In this document: piece after piece, positions 1 to 7,295 of the stretch
How positions within the stretch are numbered: position 1 is the stretch's first letter
How the letters are laid out: each line of letters starts with the position of its first letter
Origin: Saccharibacillus brassicae
Lineage (GTDB): Bacteria; Bacillota; Bacilli; Paenibacillales; Paenibacillaceae
Direction of reading: 5' to 3'
Length of the DNA stretch: 64,000 nucleotides
Assembly (NCBI RefSeq): GCF_006542275.1
Contig: NZ_CP041217.1
Coordinates: 5,210,501-5,274,500 of the forward strand
Position numbers and translations under genes: made by a program
Notes under the pieces: model-generated
Database searches by the model: none
What the model was told of the DNA's origin: nothing
What the model saw: only the letters and a program-made list of their open reading frames with translations

Positions 1-1
1 T

Positions 2-988
2 ACGGCTCTGGAACTGGGAGCGCTGTACGCCTACAAAGACGAATGGCGCTTCAACGCGATCGGCAACGGCTACGAGGCGGGCATGGAGCAGGTGGCGCAG
101 AGCTACGGCATCCCCGATCTGACGACGACGTATTCGTTTACCCCGGAAGTGCTGGAAGAGATCGCGCTCGACGGCCGTACGTTCGAATACCATATGCAGG
201 ACCTGTTTACCAAGCTCGGCTATGACGTCGAAGTGCCGACGAGCGATCCGTACGCGCCGGACTACGGGGTGGATCTCATTCTGGTCAAAAGCGGCGTCCG
301 CAAAGCGGTGCAGCTCAAATGTTTCAGCAACGTCGTGCCGGTAAGAGCGATCCAGGAAGTGTACGCGGGCGCGAATATGTACGACTGCCAGAGCTATATG
401 GTCGTGGCGACGAGCTATTTCAGCCGCGCGGCGCTGCAGATGGCGGAGCAGCTCGGCGTGGAAGTGTGGGACAAGACGCAGCTCGACAAGACGGAAGAGC
501 GGCTGCGGTCGCGGATCGGCGTCTCGGCGGAGAATGCGTTGACCCTCAAGCTGTCCAAGCTCAATTCGGAAGACGAAGTCGATATCGACCTGTCGGCGTT
601 CCTCGTGAACGAGCACGACGTATGCGCAGGCGAAGACGACTTCATTTTCTACAATCAGGCGGAACATCCGAGCGGCTGCGTGCAGCTGATCAATGACAAC
701 GTATGGGAAAAGCTGCTCATGCTCGACCTGGCTAAGCTGCCGGCGCACTGTACGCGTATCGTGATCGTCGGCTCGCTGGATACGTACAAGCGCAAAGTGG
801 AACTGACGATCGACAACCAACTGGACCTGTACCACACGTTCGAATATATGCCGAGCGCCGTATGCGACACGCTGGTGCTGGGCCAATTCCGCAAAATCGA
901 CGGAGAATGGGCGTTCACGACGTCGGAGACGTTCTTCGCCGGCGGTTTGGAAGAAGCCTGCCGGGCTTACGGGTTGGAAGTGGGTTGA
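2..988 (+). CDS. TerD - Mrr-type restriction endonuclease - TerD fusion protein (5' truncated)
   Basis: The reading frame is open from the window edge, so the true start lies upstream. The first ~35 residues (GALYAYKDEWRFNAIGNGYE...) look like the C-terminal end of a TerD domain. Next comes a Mrr-like nuclease core: helix EYHMQDLFTKLGYDV, then Asp near base 272 (YGVDL) and Q-L-K about 13 residues later, matching the D-(Q/E)xK active-site pattern. A second TerD domain starts near base 545 and carries the acidic calcium-site style segment DIDLSAFLVNE...GEDDFIFYN. TerD proteins act in tellurite/phage/stress (ter) systems, and fusions to nuclease domains are known in that literature. Role inferred: DNA cleavage coupled to Ter stress sensing. 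A terminator follows immediately, so this is probably the last gene of its operon. Confidence 0.8.
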   Translation, partial: TALELGALYAYKDEWRFNAIGNGYEAGMEQVAQSYGIPDLTTTYSFTPEVLEEIALDGRTFEYHMQDLFTKLGYDVEVPTSDPYAPDYGVDLILVKSGVRKAVQLKCFSNVVPVRAIQEVYAGANMYDCQSYMVVATSYFSRAALQMAEQLGVEVWDKTQLDKTEERLRSRIGVSAENALTLKLSKLNSEDEVDIDLSAFLVNEHDVCAGEDDFIFYNQAEHPSGCVQLINDNVWEKLLMLDLAKLPAHCTRIVIVGSLDTYKRKVELTIDNQLDLYHTFEYMPSAVCDTLVLGQFRKIDGEWAFTTSETFFAGGLEEACRAYGLEVG

Positions 989-1028
989 ACACGGCATCCG
1001 AATGGATAAGTGTTGGCGAGTGATCACC

Positions 1029-1080
1029 AAGAACCGTTTCTTCCGACACCTGTCGGGCAAAACGGTTCTTTGTTGATTCG
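1029..1080 (+). terminator. Rho-independent terminator after the TerD/Mrr gene
   Basis: An 11-bp stem AAGAACCGTTT/AAACGGTTCTT (1029-1039 with 1060-1070) encloses a second perfect stem CCGACA/TGTCGG. It is followed by a loosely T-rich tail. It sits 40 bp after the stop codon. Confidence 0.75.
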
Positions 1081-1097
1081 ACTGTTTTTTTGGCGGC

Positions 1098-1631
1098 TTA
1101 GTGCATGTCCAGATTCCGTTCCAGCAAAGAGCCGACTCGTTGAGCCATCAAGGAGGGAGCAAGCGGCATGCCCTGTTCAAACCACCATTCGACGATCCCT
1201 ACGATAGCCGCTCCCAAAAACTGAATATCGACCTCGTCCGGGCAGGCGACCTCGTTTTTTTTCAATTCATGCAGGAAAAAATCAAGCAGCCGGCTTCGAA
1301 AAAAAGAGCTGCCTTTATTCGTCAGTGCGGCGGAGAAGAACAGGGCATGACGTTCCAGATACTCGAACCATACCAAGCCCATTTCCCGGTAGCTGGCGTC
1401 TTGTTCGGTCGACTCGCAGAGCTGGCGCATCCGGTCGATCTGTTCTTCGATCAGCTGATCGAGCAGGTCGAACTTGTCCATATAGTGAAGATAGAACGTT
1501 CTTCGGCTGATGTCCGCGTGGTCGACAATCTCCTGGATCGTAATCCGATCGAACGGTTTGACCGCCATCCGTTCAACGACGGCCTGTTTGATCGCTTCTT
1601 GGGACTTGCGCGTTCTTCGATCGATACCCAC
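1098..1631 (-). CDS. TetR family transcriptional regulator
   Basis: A 177-aa regulator. The N-terminal helix-turn-helix is seen as AIKQAVVERMAVKPFDRITI followed by IVDHADISRRTFYLHY, the classic TetR recognition-helix pattern. The C-terminal part, with VWFEYLERHALFFSAAL and a Trp-rich WWFEQGMPL segment, resembles the Firmicutes TetR C-terminal ligand-binding domain. I chose the GTG at 1631 because GGGAGG lies about 10 nt upstream; longer upstream frames lack domain content. It is divergent from an NAD(P)-binding oxidoreductase, and two similar palindromes lie in the shared 183-bp intergenic region. It therefore probably represses itself and that neighbour. The ligand is unknown. Confidence 0.88.
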   Translation of the reverse strand: MGIDRRTRKSQEAIKQAVVERMAVKPFDRITIQEIVDHADISRRTFYLHYMDKFDLLDQLIEEQIDRMRQLCESTEQDASYREMGLVWFEYLERHALFFSAALTNKGSSFFRSRLLDFFLHELKKNEVACPDEVDIQFLGAAIVGIVEWWFEQGMPLAPSLMAQRVGSLLERNLDMH

Positions 1632-1683
1632 TTTATAAAAACCTCCCGCTTTTCGGAAAATCGTGCACAATATCCGCTCGGGT

Positions 1684-1779
1684 GTGCATGAATGCACGAA
1701 AGCGGCCTGTTTGATCATTGCCGCCGACTTGCATTTCCCTACAATTATACCTAACGGCTTCTCGGTGCACGAATGTGCA
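1684..1779. promoter_or_regulatory. Two operator-like palindromes between tetR and the oxidoreductase
   Basis: GTGCATGAATGCAC at 1684-1697 and TGCACGAATGTGCA at 1766-1779 are two versions of the same inverted repeat (core TGCAy-GAATG-yGCA). Both lie in the divergent intergenic space and the second is close to the start of the plus-strand gene. Two near-identical dyads between a TetR gene and its divergent target are what TetR autoregulation usually looks like. The assignment is inference. Confidence 0.6.
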
Positions 1780-1814
1780 TTTGAGCAGGATCGGTTGTCG
1801 AAAGGGGAATAGGG

Positions 1815-2498
1815 ATGAAAATCGCGGTCATCGGAGCAACGGGAAGTACCGGCCGAAAAGTGGTGGAGCGGCTGTTGGAATGGGAATATGAAGTGGTGGC
1901 GGTCGCTCGGCGGCCGGAAAATATCCGGGCGGCCAAAGGACTTTGTACTATGCAGGCCGACGTCTATGACGCGGCAAGCCTGGCAGAAGCTGTCGCAAGC
2001 ACGGATGCGGTGATCAGTTGCATCGGCCCAAGCGGACGTTCCGCAGGCCCGGCTTCGTCCAAAAGCGTGCTGGATATCATGGCGGCCAACTTCTCGCCCG
2101 GCACCGTGATGTCGGAAGGGATGCGCAATATCGTCGAAGCCTGCCGGCGTACCGGAGTCCATCGTCTCGTCATGCAGAGCGGAATCGGCCTGAGCGACGG
2201 GAAAGAGCTGTCTGCTCTGGATCGGTGCATGCTCGGACTTAATCGGCGCGTCTTCTCCAAAGCGATTCACGATAAAGCATCTGCCGAACAGTCGGTGCGG
2301 GGAAGCGGCCTGGAATGGGTGATCGTGCGGCCGGCGGGATTGAACGAGTCCGCGGCTACGGCGGATTATACGGCAGGTCCTTCCGCGCGGATCGCTCCGT
2401 TTCGCCCTTTGTCTTTTGCCGATTGTGCCGACTGCCTGGCGCGAGCTGCCGTGAGCGAACCGACCTGGATCGGACAGATCGTGAACGTTGGGCGATAA
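1815..2498 (+). CDS. NAD(P)-binding (atypical SDR/NmrA-like) oxidoreductase
   Basis: A 227-aa protein beginning KIAVIGATGSTGRKVVERLL, the GxxGxxG dinucleotide-binding turn of atypical short-chain dehydrogenases, followed by ADVYDAASLAEAV and AVISCIGPSG. The rest (LVMQSGIGLSDG; EWVIVRPAGL) matches NAD(P)H-binding proteins of the YwnB/NmrA/BVR-B type, whose substrates are often unknown and which frequently serve in quinone or redox stress. The canonical YxxxK pair of classical SDRs is not evident. It is divergent from, and probably controlled by, the TetR regulator, and is monocistronic with a terminator just downstream. Confidence 0.85.
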   Translation: MKIAVIGATGSTGRKVVERLLEWEYEVVAVARRPENIRAAKGLCTMQADVYDAASLAEAVASTDAVISCIGPSGRSAGPASSKSVLDIMAANFSPGTVMSEGMRNIVEACRRTGVHRLVMQSGIGLSDGKELSALDRCMLGLNRRVFSKAIHDKASAEQSVRGSGLEWVIVRPAGLNESAATADYTAGPSARIAPFRPLSFADCADCLARAAVSEPTWIGQIVNVGR

Positions 2499-2539
2499 GG
2501 TTACGTCAAGATAGGCTTAGATCAAAACAGGGTTATATC

Positions 2540-2572
2540 AAACGGACCGGTACGTATCGGTCCGTTTTTGCT
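2540..2572 (+). terminator. Rho-independent terminator after the oxidoreductase
   Basis: Perfect 10-bp stem AAACGGACCG/CGGTCCGTTT (2540-2549 with 2558-2567) followed by a T-run. Confidence 0.85.
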
Positions 2573-2573
2573 T

Positions 2574-2601
2574 TTGACAATAAACGCTGCATCATGATAA
2601 T
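2574..2601 (+). promoter_or_regulatory. SigA-type promoter of the RHH-ankyrin gene
   Basis: TTGACA at 2574-2579, a 16-bp spacer, and GATAAT at 2596-2601. It lies right after the upstream terminator and about 40 bp before the start codon. Confidence 0.65.
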
Positions 2602-2609
2602 CTAACATC

Positions 2610-2623
2610 GTAATACTTATTAC
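2610..2623. promoter_or_regulatory. Perfect palindrome at the transcription start (candidate autoregulatory operator)
   Basis: GTAATA-CT-TATTAC is a perfect 6+2+6 dyad lying 8 bp downstream of the -10 box and 5 bp before the ribosome binding site. The downstream gene starts with a ribbon-helix-helix DNA-binding segment, so autoregulation is the simplest reading. Confidence 0.5.
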
Positions 2624-2642
2624 AACAAAAGGAGTGGAGGAG

Positions 2643-3515
2643 ATGAGCAAAAAATCAACCCGCAGCGTCGTGATCTCGGTAAGGCTGGACGAAACGACGC
2701 TCACGGCAGTAGATCTGCTGGTGAACGCCGGTCTTGCGCAGAGCCGTTCGGAAGCCGCTTCGCAGTTTATCGCTATCGGCGTGCAATTGTCGGAAGAATT
2801 GATCATAAAAGCCAAGGAACTGGAACAGAGCGTGCAGCGGTTGAAAAATGAGATGCTGGAAGCGGTCAAAAGCCAAAATCTCGATCAAGTCAAATATTTG
2901 CTTGAGATCGACGAGAAGCTGAAAGATGCCAAGTCGGAAGAAGGGCAGACGGCCGTACTGATGTCTGCATATGACCGGGCTCACGAGATTAGGGAACTGC
3001 TTCTGCAAAAAGGCGCCGAACTTAACGTGTACGAAGCGGCAGCGGTCGGTCATACGGCGCGGATCGCGGAAATCGTGGGCGAGACACCGACGCTCGTGAA
3101 CAGCCACAGCTTCGACGGATATACGCCTCTTGGACTTGCCGCTCATTTCGGGCAGGAAGAAGCAGCGGCTTATTTATTAAGTCATGGCGCGGATCCGAAT
3201 CTCAAAGGAACAGACGGGAAGCTCAACAATACGCCTTTGCACGCTTCGATAGCCGGCAATCATATGAACCTTGTCCACATGCTGCTTGAAAAAGGGGCGG
3301 ACATCGATTCGAGGTGCGAAGGGGAGCTGCGCAAAGGATTTACGCCGCTGCATGTCGCCGTGCATTTTGACCGGTTAGAGATCGCCAAGTTGATTATTGC
3401 ACAGGGCGCAAATCTCTCGATTCCCAATAGCGAATCGTTGACGCCGTTGGCGTATGCCTCGTCGAAAGGCAGCGCGGAAATGGCAGAGCTGATCCAAACG
3501 GCACTTAATCAATGA
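2643..3515 (+). CDS. Ribbon-helix-helix DNA-binding domain fused to ankyrin repeats
   Basis: A 290-aa protein. Residues ~9-47 (VVISVRLDETTL, helix TAVDLLVNAG, then SRSEAASQFIAIGV) fit a ribbon-helix-helix fold, with the beta strand VVISVRLD and the SRSEAA turn typical of antitoxin-like RHH repressors. A short coiled segment (~50-80) leads into four to five ankyrin repeats from ~100 to 285 (GYTPLGLAAHFGQEEAAAYLLSHGADPN; NTPLHASIAGNHMNLVHMLLEKGADID; FTPLHVAVHFDRLEIAKLIIAQGANL). The ATG at 2643 is chosen because AAAGGAG precedes it by 8 nt. The GNAT gene follows after 18 bp, so the two are co-transcribed. A DNA-binding repressor whose partner docks on an ankyrin stack is inferred. Base composition is noticeably less GC-rich than the surroundings. 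Confidence 0.8.
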   Translation: MSKKSTRSVVISVRLDETTLTAVDLLVNAGLAQSRSEAASQFIAIGVQLSEELIIKAKELEQSVQRLKNEMLEAVKSQNLDQVKYLLEIDEKLKDAKSEEGQTAVLMSAYDRAHEIRELLLQKGAELNVYEAAAVGHTARIAEIVGETPTLVNSHSFDGYTPLGLAAHFGQEEAAAYLLSHGADPNLKGTDGKLNNTPLHASIAGNHMNLVHMLLEKGADIDSRCEGELRKGFTPLHVAVHFDRLEIAKLIIAQGANLSIPNSESLTPLAYASSKGSAEMAELIQTALNQ

Positions 3516-3533
3516 AAAGGAAGTGGACAATTC

Positions 3534-4358
3534 GTGGGATTACCCGTTATAAACGAAACATTGGCTAAATGTCTGGTAGCGTGCGAAACGGAATATTTGG
3601 CTTCAAGGATCAGATCGATCGGCGAGCGGGACGGCAATCCGGAAGGCGTCGAGATCGCGCAGTTCGGACATACGACCGCTTTTTACGTGCAAACGATGCC
3701 GTGGGGATTGTTCAATTCGGTCAAAGGTTTCTCGCAAAGCGATGCCGACCAACTGGAAGGAATTATTGCTTTTTACCGATCCAGAAACAGGGCGTTTCAG
3801 TTGGACGTCAATCCGGCAGGCAGTCATCCGGAGATGTTGAGGCAGTTAACCGAACAAGGCTTATATCAGGACGGTTTTCATTCCGTGCTGTACGGGCTGC
3901 CCAGCGCCGAATTGCCCGAACTGCCTTCAAGGATCAAGATCCGTCAGATCGAGACCGAAGCGGATTTTGATCTCTATGCAGGCATTCATTGTATCGGCGC
4001 CGGGATGGATCCCGTACATACACATCATTTTGCGAACAACAATATCGGGCTACTGCATCGTCCGGGTTGGAAAATGTTCTTGGCTGCATGGGACGAAGAA
4101 CCGGCTGCCGTAGCCGTTATGCATATCGGCAGCGACCGTATCGCTTCTCTGACCTTGGCGGCCACGGCTCCCGCATTCAGACGCAAAGGCTTGCAAACGG
4201 CGCTGCTGCGGCATCGAATGCACGAAGCCCATAAAGCGAACTGCGAACTGGTCGTGGCTCAAGCATCCTTCGGCAGCTCCAGCCAAAATAATATGGAACG
4301 GGTAGGCCTGCAAATCGCGTGGACTAGAGCGGTCTGGGCGCCGTTGAACGAAGCATAA
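3534..4358 (+). CDS. GNAT family N-acetyltransferase
   Basis: A 274-aa protein with the acetyl-CoA binding motif A near residues 220-236: beta strand ASLTLAATAPAFRRKGLQTALL followed by a helix. A second-half FGSSSQNNMERVGLQIAWTRAVW gives the motif B/terminal strand pattern of GNAT enzymes. The N-terminal ~130 residues resemble the leading half of GNATs with a degenerate first copy. GTG start at 3534 is preceded by AAGGAAGTGG. Acceptor substrate is unknown. The 18-bp gap to the RHH-ankyrin gene suggests a two-gene operon; GNAT enzymes paired with RHH proteins also occur as toxin-antitoxin pairs, but this protein is longer than those toxins (~170 aa). Confidence 0.82.
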   Translation: MGLPVINETLAKCLVACETEYLASRIRSIGERDGNPEGVEIAQFGHTTAFYVQTMPWGLFNSVKGFSQSDADQLEGIIAFYRSRNRAFQLDVNPAGSHPEMLRQLTEQGLYQDGFHSVLYGLPSAELPELPSRIKIRQIETEADFDLYAGIHCIGAGMDPVHTHHFANNNIGLLHRPGWKMFLAAWDEEPAAVAVMHIGSDRIASLTLAATAPAFRRKGLQTALLRHRMHEAHKANCELVVAQASFGSSSQNNMERVGLQIAWTRAVWAPLNEA

Positions 4359-4389
4359 ACGGAAATATGTAACGTAATTAAAAGCAGAA

Positions 4390-4431
4390 AGCCGAAAAGC
4401 CGGATTACCGGGACGATGAGGCTTTTCGGCT
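4390..4431 (+). terminator. Hairpin terminator after the GNAT gene
   Basis: 11-bp stem AGCCGAAAAGC/GCTTTTCGGCT (4390-4400 with 4421-4431) with a 20-nt loop and a weak T tail. Between here and 4593 the sequence is AT-rich and I see no gene. Confidence 0.5.
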
Positions 4432-4593
4432 GCTTATAGACATATGTACAAAATACTGATTTTGTGAAGAAATATATCAAAAATAAGCGAATAGTTTCGG
4501 ATTGTCTGCTTATCATTTTGCCGATTGTATTTGCTTGGTCGTCGTGGCGGCTGCAAGTCATTCCATAGATCCGCGTCGAATCCGTATCGTCCC

Positions 4594-4636
4594 AAAAAGG
4601 CCGTTTCTCGGCATACTGCCGGGAAACAGCCTTTTT
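4594..4636 (-). terminator. Strong terminator of the nine-gene minus-strand operon
   Basis: A near-perfect ~20-bp stem, AAAAAGGC...CGGCA paired with TGCCG...GCCTTTTT, lies 78 bp beyond the stop of the last operon gene. A/T runs at both ends mean it could work on both strands. Confidence 0.85.
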
Positions 4637-4713
4637 GCTGCGCTTTGATTGTGCTTGGCTGCGCTGAAGTGCCGTTTTATGCGAGTCGCCGCCGATCTCC
4701 GCTGTCTATTTTT

Positions 4714-6003
4714 TCACACAATATACACTTGATCGAGAATCTGCCCCGAAGTGCCCGTGCAATACAGCGTGAGCGTCAGCGGAACTTGCGATGGATCGGA
4801 AAATTGAAGGCTGCCCGCGTCTTGACCGGAGCTGCGGAGCTGTCCGTCGGACGTCGTCAGCTGGATTGTGGTACAGTTACACACTTTCCACGACAAGTAA
4901 TATCGGTACGTGTCCGGCGAACGACCGGTGCGGTAATAAGTGAATTCTTGCACATTCAAGTAATCGGTCACCGTGATCGTGAGATTTTGCCGGATCAGCC
5001 CTTCCGCTCCCATACTGCTCAAAGTGTACACGGTCTCGGGTCTTGCGGGCAGCACGGAGATCGAACTGCCGCGCACCCGTCCGATCCCTTGGTTGAGATA
5101 CAGATCGCAGCCGTTCGTCGCGGCATAAGACAGCGTGACCCGCTCGCCGTACTTTGTTTCGTTGTGCGGACAATCCGAGACGAACCGGGTAATCGCGGGA
5201 GTTTCCGCATACACCGTGACCGTACGGGCGACCTGCCGATCCTCGCCGAATGCGTACAACCGGAACGGCGTATCTTCGAATACCTGGACCTCCAGACTGC
5301 CTACGCGGTCGACGACCGTATCGCCCGGCGTAATCACGCATCGTTCGACGTCGCCGGCAGCGGCCCAGCGGAGCGTGACCGTGTCGCCTACCGCCACGCG
5401 GGTCCGATCGCAGTCGAAGCTTGGAATATGCAGCGGCGCCCTTTTTTTGAAAAAGGCCAAAAAGTCCGTTCCGCCCGCCGTAACGCTCTCTCCCTCCGCC
5501 TGCCGCTTCGCATCTTCAGGTCCGCCGTACATCGCCACAGCGGGAAAACGGACAGCCGTATATACCATTTTCTCCAATTCGCCGAACGCGATCACACTGC
5601 CGATGCTGATATAAAACTTGTCTCTCGGAGCCAGATCGTACGCATACAGCGGATACAGCTTGAAGTACATGCCGTAAGCCGGATCGAACGCCCGCTCGAC
5701 GGCCCAGTTGTACGGAGCGTACGCAACCATTTTGGAAGCCCACTCTTCCGTCGTCAGATACGCCTCGCCGGTGCCGAGCGGGAAATATACATAGATGACC
5801 GAGACGACGTTCTGTTCTTCTTCGATCCCGGGAATCGGCGACCCTTCCGGCAGATCGTTCACAAACGAAGCCGTCTCGGCGCAGCTGACATTGACGATCT
5901 CGATATTCAGCGTATTCGCAAACAGCAGATCCGTATGCGCGCTGCGCTCGCTCAGCCGGAGCGTCTTGCTGCCCTGCACGTTCGCCTGAATCAAACGATC
6001 CAT
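4714..6003 (-). CDS. Uncharacterised protein with C-terminal Ig-like repeats (operon gene 9)
   Basis: 429 aa, function not recognised. The N-terminal ~195 residues contain hydrophobic strands (VVSVIYVYFPLGTGEAYLTTEEWA) without a clear signal peptide or membrane helix. From ~200 there are two to three ~85-aa units of the form IPSF...VAVGDTVTLRWAAAGDVERCVITPG...GSLEVQVFEDTPFRLYAFG followed by ITRF...YGERVTLSYAATNGCDLYLNQG...VYTLSSMG. This is the look of PKD/Ig-like beta sandwiches, with an N-C-pair rich last unit (KVCNCTTIQLTTSDGQL). It starts with GGGGAGG before ATG and overlaps the previous gene by 13 bp. The same N-part plus Ig-like layout occurs in the preceding gene, so the two are probably divergent paralogues. 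Confidence 0.7.
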   Translation of the reverse strand: MDRLIQANVQGSKTLRLSERSAHTDLLFANTLNIEIVNVSCAETASFVNDLPEGSPIPGIEEEQNVVSVIYVYFPLGTGEAYLTTEEWASKMVAYAPYNWAVERAFDPAYGMYFKLYPLYAYDLAPRDKFYISIGSVIAFGELEKMVYTAVRFPAVAMYGGPEDAKRQAEGESVTAGGTDFLAFFKKRAPLHIPSFDCDRTRVAVGDTVTLRWAAAGDVERCVITPGDTVVDRVGSLEVQVFEDTPFRLYAFGEDRQVARTVTVYAETPAITRFVSDCPHNETKYGERVTLSYAATNGCDLYLNQGIGRVRGSSISVLPARPETVYTLSSMGAEGLIRQNLTITVTDYLNVQEFTYYRTGRSPDTYRYYLSWKVCNCTTIQLTTSDGQLRSSGQDAGSLQFSDPSQVPLTLTLYCTGTSGQILDQVYIV

Positions 6004-7295
6004 TCCGCCGCCTCCCCTTCCAAACGCAAAATCGGATACGTGCTGCCGTCGCTTTTCGTGCAGACGAGCCGGGCGGCGGGCAGCGGAGCGTCGGATACGT
6101 ATTCGAACGTGCCCGAAGCGTCCGCGGAGGCGGCATGCCAGAGCAGACCGTCTTCGGTAATTTCAAAAGAAACGGTCGCCGCGCCCTGCGTCACCCAGGT
6201 CCAACGGCTCTGCACGTAACCGGCGTAGACGCGAATACGGCTGCGAAACCGCTGCGGTCGTTCCAGCGTCAACCCTTGCAGGTTCAGCCCGACCGCTTCC
6301 CTATAGAGGCGGCCGTCCGCACGCAGCGTAAGCTGGGGCTTGACCGGCAGCGCGAGCTGCAGACTGCCGCTCTGCTCGACGGCGCTCCACTCATTCCCCA
6401 GACCAAGCCGCAGCGGATTGTCGTAGCGGGAGTGCCAGTTTGCCAGACCGGTCGACGGATCGTAATCCAGCCGCTCGATCTCAGGGGGCTGCACGTAGAC
6501 GTTCACCCACGCGTCCGTCTCCGACCCGCTGCCCGTGATCGATAAGCGGTACGCCATATTCCGGCTGAGTGCCACGTCCGTACCCGGAGCCGGCAGAGAG
6601 AAAATATCGATCTCGCCCGGCGTAAGCTGCCCTTTGTCCGCGCCGCGGATCTGCCAGTTCAACCGGACGGGTCCGGCGACGCCCACCGTGGTCGGTTCGC
6701 CGAAGAAGCGATTGATTTGCGGTACCGCGGCGGTCTTCTGAATCGGGAACACTTTGATCACGTTCTCGATCCCGACCACGTTGCGGATATCCGCATAGAC
6801 GTACGTAAGTCCTGCCGGCGCGTACGACTGGATGTTCAGGCAGCGGAAGTACACGCTGAACAGCGTCTCGATCACATACCGGTTGTAACAGCTCACGACG
6901 AAGCTGAGAAAGCCGTCTTCCACGACGCCCTGCGCGACGGACCAATCGCCCGATTCCGTCTCGAACGAGATGAGCTGTCCCCGCTGCGCGTCGATGAAGT
7001 CTCCCTGCCCATCCCCGTAGGGGAAAAAGAACCGGACATAAGACGTATCGCTGACCGGTTCCCGCGCTTGCAGCTTATTGAGAATCTGTTCCGCCGTAAG
7101 CTTGGCCGGGTTATCGAACACCAGCCGGCTGGCGCGCTCCGGGTTCAACAGTTGAAACGTCAATCGGTCCCGTACCGGATAATCCCGCTTCAGGAGCGTC
7201 GGTGGTTCGTTCACTTCGATACGGTTGTCTTCGACATCGAGCAGATACCGGCAGTTGTCGAGCCGTTCGGATTCAGCTTGAAGGTTTGGATTCAT
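5991..7295 (-). CDS. Uncharacterised beta-rich protein (operon gene 8)
   Basis: 434 aa, function not recognised. An N-terminal ~200-residue region (FFPYGDGQGDFIDAQRGQLISFE, FLSFVVSCYNRYVIETLFSVYFR) is followed by PQINRFFGEPTTVGVAGPVRLNWQIRGADKGQLTPGEIDI. The latter is the same 'I-x-x-F, V-x-L-x-W, TPG' signature that opens the Ig-like units in the next gene. The far C-terminus (FRSRIRVYAGYVQSRWTWVTQGAATVSFEI) is again beta-rich. No signal peptide or membrane helix is visible. RBS GGGAGG precedes ATG. It overlaps the upstream gene by 23 bp and the downstream gene by 13 bp, so it is translationally coupled in the operon. Confidence 0.7.
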   Translation of the reverse strand: MNPNLQAESERLDNCRYLLDVEDNRIEVNEPPTLLKRDYPVRDRLTFQLLNPERASRLVFDNPAKLTAEQILNKLQAREPVSDTSYVRFFFPYGDGQGDFIDAQRGQLISFETESGDWSVAQGVVEDGFLSFVVSCYNRYVIETLFSVYFRCLNIQSYAPAGLTYVYADIRNVVGIENVIKVFPIQKTAAVPQINRFFGEPTTVGVAGPVRLNWQIRGADKGQLTPGEIDIFSLPAPGTDVALSRNMAYRLSITGSGSETDAWVNVYVQPPEIERLDYDPSTGLANWHSRYDNPLRLGLGNEWSAVEQSGSLQLALPVKPQLTLRADGRLYREAVGLNLQGLTLERPQRFRSRIRVYAGYVQSRWTWVTQGAATVSFEITEDGLLWHAASADASGTFEYVSDAPLPAARLVCTKSDGSTYPILRLEGEAAEWIV

